Program-made: the position numbers and the translations under genes
Shown here: piece after piece, positions 15,808 through 24,669 of the stretch
Position numbering within the stretch: the first letter of the stretch is position 1
How the letters are laid out: each line of letters starts with the position of its first letter
The notes under the pieces: model-generated
Seen by the model: the letters and a program-made list of their open reading frames with translations, nothing else
Database searches by the model: none
Told to the model about the DNA's origin: nothing
Assembly (NCBI GenBank): GCA_038230515.1
Contig: JBBRND010000010.1
Span: 57,676-121,675 of the forward strand
DNA: 64,000 nt
Source: JAPLDB01 sp038230515
GTDB taxonomy: Bacteria > Bacteroidota > Bacteroidia > AKYH767-A > 2013-40CM-41-45
Direction: 5' to 3'

Positions 15808-16665
15808 ATGTCAAGAGTATCTTACGATCAGCTTCTCGATGCAGGTGCACACTTCGGTCACCTCAAAAGCAAATGGAATCCGAAAATGGCTCCGTATATT
15901 TTTATGGAAAGCCGCGGCATCCACATCATTGATCTGAACAAAACTGTGGTGAAGCTTGATGAAGCTGCTGTAGGACTGAAGCAGATTGCGAAGTCAGGAA
16001 GAAAAATTCTTTTTGTTGCAACCAAGAAACAGGCGAAAGATATTGTTTCCAGCGCTGCACAAAAAGTAGGAATGCCTTACATCACGGAGCGCTGGCCCGG
16101 TGGAATGCTCACTAACTTTGCTACCGTGCGTAAGAGCGTAAAGAAGATGACAGGGTTTGAGAAGATGGCTACTGACGGAACTTTCCAGAACATCTCGAAG
16201 AAAGAACGTTTGCAAATTACGCGTCAGAAAGCGAAGATGGAACACTTCCTCGGAAGCATTACCGATCTTACCCGTCTGCCTGCTGCTCTTTTCATTGTTG
16301 ACATTATGAAAGAACACATTGCAGTTGCTGAAGCTCAAAAGCTGAACATACCTACGTTTGCAATTACGGATACAAATACAGATCCATCGCAAGTTGATTT
16401 TGCAATTCCTGCAAATGATGATGCAACAAAATCCATCGGACTTATTGTTGATGTAATGGTTGCTGCTATTGAAGAAGGACTTGGCGAGCGCAAGATGGAT
16501 AAGGATGCTGAAGCAAAAGCAACCGAAGATGAGGCAATGGTCGAAGCAAAACCAAAAGAGACGGTAGTGGATGAAGAAACGGTAGCTGCTGTGGCAGGCG
16601 TTGCTCCTGATGCAACTGCAACTGCGGCAGGAAAGCGTCCGCGTAAAAAGAAAATGACTGAATAA
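15808..16665 (+). CDS. rpsB: 30S ribosomal protein S2 with long charged tail
   Basis: A 285-residue small-subunit protein. LLDAGAHFGHLKSKWNPKM, IHIIDLNKTV, TERWPGGMLTNF and PTFAITDTNTDPSQVDFAIP are S2 landmarks. The core ends near residue 230; about 55 more residues follow, acidic and alanine-rich (EDEAMVEAKPKETVVDEE), and finish in a basic KRPRKKKMTE. Such tails occur in Bacteroidota S2, and their role is unknown. The ATG at 15808 is chosen; the open frame before it is inside rpsI. tsf follows after a hairpin element. Confidence 0.96.
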   Translation: MSRVSYDQLLDAGAHFGHLKSKWNPKMAPYIFMESRGIHIIDLNKTVVKLDEAAVGLKQIAKSGRKILFVATKKQAKDIVSSAAQKVGMPYITERWPGGMLTNFATVRKSVKKMTGFEKMATDGTFQNISKKERLQITRQKAKMEHFLGSITDLTRLPAALFIVDIMKEHIAVAEAQKLNIPTFAITDTNTDPSQVDFAIPANDDATKSIGLIVDVMVAAIEEGLGERKMDKDAEAKATEDEAMVEAKPKETVVDEETVAAVAGVAPDATATAAGKRPRKKKMTE

Positions 16666-16669
16666 TATA

Positions 16670-16755
16670 ATAAAGTACAAAGTAGAAAGTACCAAGTACT
16701 GAGAAGGTTCAGGACTTGGTACTTTTTACTTAATAGACAATACTAAATACTTAAA
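16670..16755. repeat. Inverted phrase repeat between rpsB and tsf
   Basis: Words of the type AAAGTAC and AAGTACT occur on the left; their inverted form follows. The core is a perfect 12-bp stem, AAAGTACCAAGT (16686-16697) and ACTTGGTACTTT (16714-16725), with a 16-nt loop. A T-run after the stem may give partial termination or mRNA processing before tsf. Confidence 0.8.
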
Positions 16756-16760
16756 AAAAA

Positions 16761-17597
16761 ATGACTACAATGACAATAAGTGCTGCTGATGTAAACAAAC
16801 TTCGCCAGCAAACAGGTTCTGGAATGATGGATTGCAAGAAGGCGCTGATGGAAGCCAATGGCGACTTCGAAGCGGCTATTGATATTCTTCGCAAAAAAGG
16901 ACAGAAGATTGCTGCGAACCGCCAGGATCGCGAAGCAAAAGAAGGATACGTTTATGGAAAAACAACTGATGGCGGAAAACGCGGTGCGGTAGTAAGCGTT
17001 TGCTGCGAAACAGATTTCGTGGCGAAGAATGCTGACTTCGAAAAGTATGGCGAATCAATTCTTGATCTTGCCATTGCAAACAATCCCGCTTCTATTGATG
17101 ACTTAAAAAATCTCAACCTCGGCACTATTACTGTTGCCCAAACACTGATTGACCAGATGGGAAAAATTGGTGAGAAGATTGATGTGGTAGATTATCAAAC
17201 TGCATCTGCAGAAAAAGTGATTGTGTACAATCACCCCGGAAATAAACTGACTGCTATGGTTGCTTTCAACATGGCTACTCCGACTATTGATGAAGTGGGT
17301 AAAGATGTGGCGATGCAGATTGCTGCCATGGCTCCTGTTGCAATAGACAAGGACGATGTGGATGCAAAAATGATTGAGCGCGAAATTGAAATCGGAAAAG
17401 ACCAGGCGCGCCAGGAAGGCAAGCCGGAAAACATGATTGAGAAAATTGCTATGGGCAAACTCAACAAGTTCTATAATGAATATACATTGCTGAACCAGGT
17501 TTTCATCAAAGACGAAAAGAAAACCATTCGTCAGTACCTTGAAAGCATAGATAAGAATTTAAAGATTGTAAGCTTTAAGAGAGTGAAGCTGGGGTAA
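16761..17597 (+). CDS. tsf: Translation elongation factor Ts
   Basis: A 278-residue guanine-nucleotide exchange factor for EF-Tu. The N-terminal UBA-like domain carries VNKLRQQTGSGMMDCKKALM (about residues 10-29); SVCCETDFVAKNADF contains the TDF motif that enters EF-Tu. The central and C-terminal parts (MQIAAMAP, LLNQVFIKDEKKTIRQYL) are typical. It is a normal neighbour of rpsB. The operon ends with a strong terminator at 17639-17666. Confidence 0.97.
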   Translation: MTTMTISAADVNKLRQQTGSGMMDCKKALMEANGDFEAAIDILRKKGQKIAANRQDREAKEGYVYGKTTDGGKRGAVVSVCCETDFVAKNADFEKYGESILDLAIANNPASIDDLKNLNLGTITVAQTLIDQMGKIGEKIDVVDYQTASAEKVIVYNHPGNKLTAMVAFNMATPTIDEVGKDVAMQIAAMAPVAIDKDDVDAKMIEREIEIGKDQARQEGKPENMIEKIAMGKLNKFYNEYTLLNQVFIKDEKKTIRQYLESIDKNLKIVSFKRVKLG

Positions 17598-17638
17598 CAT
17601 CAGCGAATTACGAATCTCGTAAGAATGTACGAATAGAG

Positions 17639-17666
17639 AGTCCCGCATTGAGCGGGACTTTTTTTT
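17639..17666 (+). terminator. Intrinsic terminator after tsf
   Basis: AGTCCCGC, a 5-nt loop and GCGGGACT form an 8-bp GC-rich stem followed by eight T residues. It closes the rplM-rpsI-rpsB-tsf run. Confidence 0.92.
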
Positions 17667-17741
17667 GTGAGAAGAATTAGTTTGCTTTTGATGAAGCGAA
17701 AAAAACCACCTGCTTTTTACACAGATGGTTTTCATCAAACT

Positions 17742-17776
17742 AAAAAAAGCAGCGCCCCACCACGGACACTGCTTTA
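17742..17776 (-). terminator. Terminator of the Fn3-like gene
   Basis: Read on the minus strand, AAAGCAGTG and its complement CGCTGCTTT flank a loop and are followed by seven T residues, 30-60 bp after the stop at 17802. A further AAAACCA/TGGTTTT hairpin at 17703-17732 could act on the plus strand. Confidence 0.7.
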
Positions 17777-17801
17777 TTAACCCGTAAAACAAAAAATCTT
17801 T

Positions 17802-18434
17802 TTAACTTCCCTGGGCTGTGCGTTTCACCGGATCGCTGAAGCTCAGCGATAAGTCAGTACCTAAGCCAACGCATACTATTTTATATTCTACAGATCCTTT
17901 CAGCCCTTTCAAAAGTCCGGATGCAGAAGTAAACCATGCCCAATTCCATTTGTGCGGATCGTTTTCGGCTATGGCAGATTCGAGATAACAAACCATATAC
18001 CCTTTTGCATGGGGTATTGTGTTAATGGTGAAATCAATTTCGCCCGGGTTAGTTGTTGAAACAATATTTTTGAACAATGCCTTCGGCAGCGGACCGGCAG
18101 GAACATGGGGCTGAGTGAGCGGGTATCCGCTTTTGGTGAGAAGAACCAAATTGCCATTGGCAATAGTGTTTACAATAATGCCGTTACCATGTAGGGCCGT
18201 TTCAAGAAGTATGCGGGAGGCAGCCAAATCAGCCGTTTTTGAAGGATAAATGGGCTTGCCCAAAATGGAGGTATAATCACCGGCTTTTGTAATAATTTGA
18301 GCTCCGGTAAAAGTTAACCCTGGAAAATCGGCTGCATTTAAGGTTAAACTGTTGCCAATAATAACGGCTACGGGACCGATTTGGTCTTCCTGATAGCGCG
18401 AAAAATCGGTAATTGCGTGAATTGGGAATGACAT
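17802..18434 (-). CDS. Small fibronectin type III-like protein next to tandem array 2
   Basis: A 210-residue protein with two parts. Residues 1-110 are an Ala/Leu/Ile-rich region ending in LVLLTKSGYPLTQPHVPAGP. Residues 115-205 look like a fibronectin type III module: EIDFTINTIPHAKGYMVCYL, then WNWAWFTSAS, LKGLKGSVEYKIVCVG and SFSDPVK. I recall similar two-part proteins in other Bacteroidota, with no known role. No signal peptide is visible. The start is ATG 18434, and the 42-bp array begins 58 bp upstream. It has its own terminator. A surface or scaffold role is only a guess. Confidence 0.75.
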   Translation of the reverse strand: MSFPIHAITDFSRYQEDQIGPVAVIIGNSLTLNAADFPGLTFTGAQIITKAGDYTSILGKPIYPSKTADLAASRILLETALHGNGIIVNTIANGNLVLLTKSGYPLTQPHVPAGPLPKALFKNIVSTTNPGEIDFTINTIPHAKGYMVCYLESAIAENDPHKWNWAWFTSASGLLKGLKGSVEYKIVCVGLGTDLSLSFSDPVKRTAQGS

Positions 18435-18491
18435 AATTAATGAAATTTAGTTGGTTTTATTGATTTTTGATATGAAAACAAGGTTTTGGGT

Positions 18492-18764
18492 ATTGTTGCC
18501 CAACATTGGCTTATTGTTGGAGAACATTACTCCATTGTTGCCCAACAATGCCGTATTGTTGAGGAACATTGCTCCATTGTTGCCCAACATTGGCTCATTG
18601 TTGGAGAACATTACTCCATTGTTGCCCAACAATGGCTCATTGTTGGAGAACATTGCTCCATTGTTGCCCAACAATGGCTTATTGTTGAGGAACATTACTC
18701 CATTGTTGCCCAACATTGGCTCATTGTTGAGGAACAATACGCTATTGCTTTAAAACAATCCGAT
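18492..18764. repeat. Tandem array 2: thirteen 21-bp units in a 42-bp alternation
   Basis: Unit A starts ATTGTTGCCCAACAWTG and unit B starts ATTGTTGRRGAACAWT. They alternate every 21 bp from 18492 (A, B, A, B and so on), giving six 42-bp pairs plus a degenerate thirteenth unit at 18744. Positions 1-16 of each unit are palindromic around position 8.5 (for example ATTGTTGCCCAACAAT), and CAATGGCTCATTG forms further dyads across unit borders. The 471-bp gap from 18435 to 18905 contains this array and a G-rich stretch (18836-18885) in which I see nothing else. Confidence 0.95.
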
Positions 18765-18905
18765 TCAAAGAACGAGGGCGCAAATGAAAATAAAAATTTT
18801 GAATCTCCAACAGGTTGAGGAAAGTTTTTTTTTGAGGAGTGGGGAGGGGAAGGGAAATTTGGGGTAGGTTTGTGGGGAGATTTGAAATATTGCATACAAT
18901 TTTAA

Positions 18906-19622
18906 ATGAGGTTCTCTAAAATAACATCTTGCTTTATTATTATAATTCTGATTTCTGTCTCTAACCATGCAGAAGGGCAAGACACGTTAGTTTTCAATTC
19001 AATTATTTTTAAAGTCGCTCCCTTAGCTTTCGTTAATTTTTATTCATTGCCGACCGCCCAAGCGGGGTTTGAATTTCGTTTTACTCCAAGGACTGCAATT
19101 GATTTTAGTTATGGACAAATAATCGGAAAGGGAAGTTATGGAGAAACAGGACATGGCTTCAAATCAAAATTTGAAGTCAGGAGATACCTGCGTCCCAAAC
19201 ATGAACATAGATTAATTAAAAGCTATGTTGCCATCGAGGGATACTATAATCAGGAAGATTATTCTTCAAGAGGAGAATTTACGATTGAAGATTCAGTAGG
19301 TACTATTGATCAGATTTTCTATATAGAAGAATATAGAATCAAGAAAAAAGTTGGAGGGTTAAATCTCAAATACGGATTTACAATTTCAATATTGAAACGC
19401 TTTGTTCTGAATGTATATGGGGGAGTAGGGGTGAGAGTTAAAGAAACTATTCATTTCGACAGAAGCCGCCCTAAAGATATTTATTACGACCAAGACCTGG
19501 CTCGGTATAATAGGGACAAAGAAGGCAATTACGTTTATCCCAACCTCACAATAGGACTTAAAATCGGATATGTTTTGAAAAAGAAAACTACAACACTGAA
19601 AAATAGTTGGGAAAGATTATAG
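18906..19622 (+). CDS. Secreted outer-membrane beta-barrel-like protein
   Basis: A 238-residue protein with a signal peptide (FIIIILISVSNHAEGQ, cleavage near residue 24). The mature part has alternating hydrophobic/polar strands (AGFEFRFTPRTAIDFSYGQ, LNLKYGFTISILKRFVLNVY, YPNLTIGLKIGYVL) of the kind found in small outer-membrane barrels of Bacteroidota. There is no enzyme motif, and the function is unknown. It is transcribed away from array 2, which lies 142 bp upstream. A strong shared terminator follows. Confidence 0.75.
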   Translation: MRFSKITSCFIIIILISVSNHAEGQDTLVFNSIIFKVAPLAFVNFYSLPTAQAGFEFRFTPRTAIDFSYGQIIGKGSYGETGHGFKSKFEVRRYLRPKHEHRLIKSYVAIEGYYNQEDYSSRGEFTIEDSVGTIDQIFYIEEYRIKKKVGGLNLKYGFTISILKRFVLNVYGGVGVRVKETIHFDRSRPKDIYYDQDLARYNRDKEGNYVYPNLTIGLKIGYVLKKKTTTLKNSWERL

Positions 19623-19625
19623 TAA

Positions 19626-19672
19626 AACACCCCCCCGCAGAAGTTTATCACTTCCGCGGGGGGTGTTTTTGA
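19626..19672. terminator. Bidirectional terminator
   Basis: AACACCCCCCCGC and GCGGGGGGTGTT, extended inward by GAAGT/ACTTC, form a very stable hairpin with T residues on both outer sides. It serves the convergent genes ending at 19622 (plus) and 19699 (minus). Confidence 0.93.
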
Positions 19673-19698
19673 TTCTTGATTTCTAATTTAAAATTTCC

Positions 19699-20715
19699 TC
19701 AATTACTCTCCATCACCTTCAGCAACTCATCCAGCTTAGGAGAAAGAATAATTTCAGTTCTGCGGTTTTTCTTGCGCGCATCGGCAGTGGATGCAGCATC
19801 AAGCGGAAAGTATGGACCGCGCCCCGCAGCAGAAATGCGGATGGGGTCAACAGCAGAATTTTTTGTGATAATCTTAACCACAGAAGTAGCGCGCAGCACA
19901 CTCAAATCCCAGTTATCTTTTGCACCGCTCGGCAGCGCGCCCTGTATCGGCACATCGTCCGTGTGCCCTTCCACCATAATGTTGATGTCCTTTTTATTTT
20001 CGAGAACAACGGCAAGTTTCTTCAGCGCATCCTCTCCACGTTTGTCAACAACAGTGCTGCCGCTTGCAAACAGCAACTGCTCCTCCATGCTCACATACAC
20101 TTTTCCGTTTTTCTGCTCCACGCTCAAGCCGTTGTTTACAAAACCAACCAGCGCATTGTTCACCGCATCCTTCAACGCCTTCACAGCCGAATCCTTTTGA
20201 TTGAGCACACCTTGTAGCTCTGCAACTTTTGCTTCGCGGTCTGATAAAGTTCCTTTCAGCTCATTCAACTTTGCCTCCCGATCCGCAAGATCGGTCTGCT
20301 GCTTTTTCAATTCATCTTCCTTTTTCTGCAAATCAATGCGCGCATCATTCAGTTGCCCAATCAGCTTTTTAGTTTCATCATTGCTGCCCGCTAAAAGTTT
20401 CTCATTATTTGAAATAAGCTTGTCGTATGATTTTGTAAGCTGATCATACAAACTCGTAAGCCGCCTGTAATCCTCTCCCCGCTTCAACGAATCTTTCACA
20501 AGGTCATTCATGTCGCGCGAAAGTTTTTCCATGTTCGCATTCAACTCCGTCACTTTTGTATTGAGATCCTGATTTTCCGACTGCAGTTTTTTATTTTCAT
20601 CCTGGCAGGTTTGCTCCTTCTTCTTCAACTCATCAAACTGCCTGGACGGCACACAGGAAGAGATAAACAGAGCAACTGTAAGAAAAACAGGAATAACGAT
20701 TGACTTTTTCATCAT
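19699..20715 (-). CDS. OmpA-family lipoprotein with coiled coil
   Basis: A 338-residue cell-envelope protein. A lipoprotein signal ends at LFISSC (Cys 21). Residues 25-185 are a long heptad-rich coiled coil with KKKEQTCQDENKKLQ and many Glu/Lys/Leu. The C-terminal OmpA domain (about 205-330) has the peptidoglycan-binding motif INIMVEGHTDDVPIQ and LSVLRATSVVKIITKN, then RISAAGRGPYFPLDA and RKKNRRTEIILSP. It should tie the outer membrane to peptidoglycan. The layout is common in Bacteroidota. Confidence 0.92.
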   Translation of the reverse strand: MMKKSIVIPVFLTVALFISSCVPSRQFDELKKKEQTCQDENKKLQSENQDLNTKVTELNANMEKLSRDMNDLVKDSLKRGEDYRRLTSLYDQLTKSYDKLISNNEKLLAGSNDETKKLIGQLNDARIDLQKKEDELKKQQTDLADREAKLNELKGTLSDREAKVAELQGVLNQKDSAVKALKDAVNNALVGFVNNGLSVEQKNGKVYVSMEEQLLFASGSTVVDKRGEDALKKLAVVLENKKDINIMVEGHTDDVPIQGALPSGAKDNWDLSVLRATSVVKIITKNSAVDPIRISAAGRGPYFPLDAASTADARKKNRRTEIILSPKLDELLKVMESN

Positions 20716-20848
20716 GATATTTTATTTTGAAGATCAAAAGTAACCTCTCAAACCATTAACCAAAGCCAAATGGCATGATGTTTTCAACAAAACAGTAAGA
20801 AACATTTATAGAAACAATTCGTTTTAGAATAAGTGTTCTCTCAAAAAT

Positions 20849-21565
20849 ATGACAGCGCTCAATAAAAACTGGATCACCGAAAAGTACATTGACTTCGAAT
20901 ACAAGAAGTATGTGCTGCTTGCATACCTTCAACACGTAAGCGAAAATTTTACGGAGAACAAACTCTACCCTTTTCTTTCTGATCTTGTTGAACACTACCG
21001 AAACCTCAAATTTTTAAAAGACAGCAAAAAGAATTTGTTTGAAAAATTTCCTGGCCGCATTTCCAAAACCGACTTCGAACAGTTTCAATTGATTTATGAA
21101 AAGATAGTTGAAGACGATACCATCATGAAAGAAATTGAAAGTATCATTGACTTCAGCATGCCGCAAATGGAAAACTATCTGCGCGATGGAAAAAAGATAT
21201 ATGATTTCGTGGAAGAGCATGTAAAAATATTTCCCGTAGGCGTAGTTCCCCTCAGCAACGAAAGCGGATACCTCTTTCTTAAAATGCAATCGGATATTGA
21301 AACCAAGGTGTACGAATACCAGGTTTCTATTTTTGAAAACCCTGACGAACGTTTCCGCGGCATACACATTCATTATGTAACCAGCTACGAAAAAAATCTC
21401 ATCAACACTTTTGAAGCAATCAAATCTGATTTGCTTCGCTACAACAAAAAGCTTCCGAACCCCGCCACTTACGTAATCGAAGCCGCCCTCGACATTCCGT
21501 TTGATGAAACTTTTCTTCCCATTGCAAAGCGCGTATTGGTAAAGCGCATTTCAGGAGCCGCCTGA
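20849..21565 (+). CDS. Conserved hypothetical protein
   Basis: A 238-residue cytoplasmic-looking protein without signal peptide or membrane segment. It is rich in Lys, Glu, Phe and Tyr and probably largely helical in the first 120 residues (KYVLLAYLQHVSENFTENKL, FEQFQLIYEKIVEDDTIMKE), followed by mixed strands (VFPVG-like VKIFPVGVVPLSNESGY and YEYQVSIFENPDERFRGIHI). I have no function for it. It lies 97 bp before a TerB-like gene on the same strand, so the two could be one transcript. Confidence 0.75.
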   Translation: MTALNKNWITEKYIDFEYKKYVLLAYLQHVSENFTENKLYPFLSDLVEHYRNLKFLKDSKKNLFEKFPGRISKTDFEQFQLIYEKIVEDDTIMKEIESIIDFSMPQMENYLRDGKKIYDFVEEHVKIFPVGVVPLSNESGYLFLKMQSDIETKVYEYQVSIFENPDERFRGIHIHYVTSYEKNLINTFEAIKSDLLRYNKKLPNPATYVIEAALDIPFDETFLPIAKRVLVKRISGAA

Positions 21566-21662
21566 TGCCGGCAGCAGCAATCAAAGGTTAAACGAATAAC
21601 TTTTTTTCAAAATTTCTTGTAATTGAAAAATTATTCACACATTTGAGGTCTCAATCAATAAA

Positions 21663-22022
21663 ATGTTTGCCGAGAATAAAGCAGTTGCCGGATTTCATAT
21701 CCTCATGATCCTCTCTCATGTGGATGGGCACTTTTCCCCAGAGGAAGCCGAAGTTGCCGTAAAATATATTGCAGCTCACTTCCCCAGCGATTTTAATCTT
21801 GACCGCGAAACACACTTTTTAAAAACACTTCATCCGCACGATTATTTTTTTCATTTCAAAGTCTGCATGGATAATTTTTACCGCAAATCATCCTCGGCTG
21901 AGCGCTCTGAACTCATCAACTTTGCAGTGCAAATAGTAAAGGCAGACAAAAAAATTACTGCGGAAGAAAACATTTACCTCAACGAACTGCTTAATAGTTG
22001 GGAGCCCGAACACGCTGGCTAA
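21663..22022 (+). CDS. TerB-like helical protein
   Basis: A 119-residue all-helical protein resembling TerB domains. GFHILMILSHVDGHFSPEEAE and the second half-repeat INFAVQIVKADKKITAEEN show the paired acidic motifs (VDGHFSPEE and ADKKITAEE) by which TerB-type proteins bind metal or partners. Its role in this genome is unknown; tellurite resistance should not be assumed, because no ter operon is present. Confidence 0.7.
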   Translation: MFAENKAVAGFHILMILSHVDGHFSPEEAEVAVKYIAAHFPSDFNLDRETHFLKTLHPHDYFFHFKVCMDNFYRKSSSAERSELINFAVQIVKADKKITAEENIYLNELLNSWEPEHAG

Positions 22023-22109
22023 GCAGAAACCGCGGTTTCTTCCTTCATACTTTCTTCCCTTTCATATTGCGGCTTCTTACTAACTTAGCTGTCTAAATAA
22101 TCCTATTCA

Positions 22110-24560
22110 ATGAAAAAATATTTTACTAAACTTTTAGTTATTCTTTTCGTGTTTGCAAACGGCTTTGCATTTTCTCAATCACAAAATTTGCTACGCGGAA
22201 AATTCCAAAGCAAAAAATCAGAAAGCGTACAACAATACAGCCGCATTAAAATCTGGCTCGATGGAAAACCAGTTTCTGATCTCGCAAAACTTGGACTTGA
22301 TCTCACAGAAGGAGAATCCCGCAAAGGCATTTGGTACGTTTCTGATTTCAGCAGCAATGAAGTTACAAAAATTCAGAATGCTGGTTTCCGCACCGAAGTT
22401 GTAATTGCCGATGTAAAAAAGTTTTATCAGAACAGAATTGAATCTTCAGCGCGAAATGCGCAACCCGCATCCACACAAACTGTAGCGTGCGGAACACCGG
22501 CTCCCCACTACCCAACGCCTTCTCATTTTTATTACGGAAGCATGGGCGGTTTTTTTACGTATGCGCAAATGCTCGACATTCTTGACTCAATGGCGCTTCT
22601 TTATCCGAATCTTATCACGGTTAAACAACCGATTGATCCGACACAATCCATTGAAGGGCGCGATATTTTTTATGTAAAAATTTCTGACAACCCGAATGTG
22701 AGCGAACCGGAACCACAAGTGCTATACACTGCCGTGCATCATGCGCGCGAACCGGAGAGTTTGTCTCAACTCATTTATTACATGTGGTACTTACTTGAAA
22801 ATTATTCAACCGACCCCGACATTCAGGCATTGGTTGACAACACAGAAATGTATTTTGTTCCATGCGTAAATCCTGACGGATATATTTACAATGAAACAAC
22901 TGACCCCAATGGCGGTGGTTTATGGCGAAAAAACAGAAGAGACAATCTCGATGGAGAATGGGGCGTTGATCTGAATCGCAACTACGCATTCAACTGGGGA
23001 TACGATGACACCGGCTCTTCACCTGCTACAATGGATGATACCTATCGTGGCACTGCACCTTTCAGCGAACCTGAAACACAAGCGGTACAAAATTTTGTGA
23101 ACGCGCATCAATTCAAACTCACGCTTAACTATCACACCTATGGAGATCACAACATCGTTCCGTGGGGATTCATTCCAATTTTTCTTACTCCTGACTCAAC
23201 ACAATTTGATTTTTACGGACATGCAATTACAAAATACAATCAATATCATGTGGGCACACCATACCAAACGGTGGGCTACATCGTGAACGGAAGTTCTGAT
23301 GATTGGATGTATGGCGAACAAACTTCCAAGCCAAAAATTTTTGCAATGACTCCTGAAGTAGGCGATCAGAACGATGGCTTCTGGCCCGATCCAAGTCGTA
23401 TTCAATTTCTGAGTGAGTCAAATGTTTTTGCAAACCTCACGCTTGCAAAACTTGCAGGACGTTACGGAACATTGAGTCATAATGTGCCTCGCTATACTTC
23501 CCAACTCAATAATGAATTCCATTTTAGTTTTCATCAGCTTGGATTAGATACTTCAGGAACGTTCACCATTTCACTCACCGCAATTACTCCGAATATTATT
23601 TCAACAGGAACTCCTGCTTCATTGTCAAACATGAGTGTGCTGCAAACAATTGATGATTCGGTTTCATTCACTCTTGATCCGGGCATTGCACCGGGAGATC
23701 AGATTCAATACATTGTTACACTCGATAACGGTTGGTATTCCGAGAGTGATACCATCAATCAGATATACGGCATCCCTGTTGTAGTTCTTAATGATGACGG
23801 ATCGAACATGGCGAACTGGAACACAACCGGAACATGGAACACAACTACTGAAGATTATGTTTCCGCTCCTTCCTCCATCACAGATTCTCCTTTCAATACA
23901 TACCAGTCAAACGAGGATAACAGATTGATTCTTGCAAATCCTGTGAGTTTAGTCGGAGCTGTTGATGCTCAACTTACCTTTCATGCAAAATGGAATATAG
24001 AAGCGGGATATGATTTTATGCAGATCACTGCTTCATCAGATGGTGGCAATACGTGGTCCCCACTTTGCGGAAAGTACACGGTGATTGGAAGTCCTGCACA
24101 AATTCAGGGTGAGCCATTATACGATTCATATCAGAACGAATGGGTAGAAGAGCAAATGAGCTTAAATGATTACCTCGGACAAAATATTTTAATACGCTTT
24201 CAATTGGTAAGTGATAATTTTTCTGAGTATGACGGATTTTATTTTGATGATCTCCAAATTGTGCAAGTAAGTGCTACAGGTGTCGGCATCAATCATCCTA
24301 GTGCAACAACATTGTTTTTATCCCCTGCTTTTCCCAATCCTTCCACTGATCATGCAGTCGTGAACTATTCAAATGTTGCTTCGGGCTCAACATTGGTTGT
24401 GTTCAATACATTCGGCCAAATGGTTTGGAAAAAATCGCTGAACAACTCATTCGGAAAAATATCAATCCCGACAAGTGGATTTTCTTCAGGGATGTATTCT
24501 TATTTCATTCAACTTTCTGACGGATCAATTTCAAAAGCACAAAAGTTGATCAGAAACTAA
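22110..24560 (+). CDS. Secreted M14 zinc carboxypeptidase with T9SS sorting domain
   Basis: An 816-residue exported peptidase. The signal peptide is MKKYFTKLLVILFVFANGFA. The M14 domain spans about 145-455: HHAREPESLSQLIYYMWYL supplies the zinc ligands HxxE, GVDLNRNYAFNWG the substrate Arg/Asn, LNYHTYGDHNIVPWG the third ligand His and MTPEVGDQNDGFWP the catalytic Glu. A beta-sandwich middle section follows, containing AQLTFHAKWNIEAGYDFMQI (an immune-inhibitor-A/MAM-like module). The last 80 residues (FPNPSTDHAVVNYS to ISKAQKLIRN) are a type A T9SS sorting domain. It probably hydrolyses peptides outside the cell. A terminator follows at 24585. Confidence 0.94.
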   Translation: MKKYFTKLLVILFVFANGFAFSQSQNLLRGKFQSKKSESVQQYSRIKIWLDGKPVSDLAKLGLDLTEGESRKGIWYVSDFSSNEVTKIQNAGFRTEVVIADVKKFYQNRIESSARNAQPASTQTVACGTPAPHYPTPSHFYYGSMGGFFTYAQMLDILDSMALLYPNLITVKQPIDPTQSIEGRDIFYVKISDNPNVSEPEPQVLYTAVHHAREPESLSQLIYYMWYLLENYSTDPDIQALVDNTEMYFVPCVNPDGYIYNETTDPNGGGLWRKNRRDNLDGEWGVDLNRNYAFNWGYDDTGSSPATMDDTYRGTAPFSEPETQAVQNFVNAHQFKLTLNYHTYGDHNIVPWGFIPIFLTPDSTQFDFYGHAITKYNQYHVGTPYQTVGYIVNGSSDDWMYGEQTSKPKIFAMTPEVGDQNDGFWPDPSRIQFLSESNVFANLTLAKLAGRYGTLSHNVPRYTSQLNNEFHFSFHQLGLDTSGTFTISLTAITPNIISTGTPASLSNMSVLQTIDDSVSFTLDPGIAPGDQIQYIVTLDNGWYSESDTINQIYGIPVVVLNDDGSNMANWNTTGTWNTTTEDYVSAPSSITDSPFNTYQSNEDNRLILANPVSLVGAVDAQLTFHAKWNIEAGYDFMQITASSDGGNTWSPLCGKYTVIGSPAQIQGEPLYDSYQNEWVEEQMSLNDYLGQNILIRFQLVSDNFSEYDGFYFDDLQIVQVSATGVGINHPSATTLFLSPAFPNPSTDHAVVNYSNVASGSTLVVFNTFGQMVWKKSLNNSFGKISIPTSGFSSGMYSYFIQLSDGSISKAQKLIRN

Positions 24561-24584
24561 ACAAGTTGATTCAAGTTTTAAATA

Positions 24585-24616
24585 AAAGAGCGGCTATCGG
24601 GTCGCTCTTTTATTTT
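24585..24616 (+). terminator. Intrinsic terminator after the M14 peptidase
   Basis: AAAAGAGCG and CGCTCTTTT flank a 9-nt loop, followed by ATTTTT. It lies 25 bp after the stop. Confidence 0.85.
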
Positions 24617-24669
24617 TCAGATGTTTGCTTAAGAGAAGAGCAAGACGTATTTTTGAGAATATCTCTTTC

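Noticed and set aside
15027..16695. Long antisense frames over rplM/rpsI and rpsB (190 and 233 codons)
   Set aside because: They mirror highly conserved ribosomal genes, have Cys/Phe/Ser-rich composition and no plausible start region; they are shadows.
18836..18885. G-rich stretch as a G-quadruplex
   Set aside because: Runs of G occur, but their spacing is irregular and no conserved placement can be judged from one sequence.
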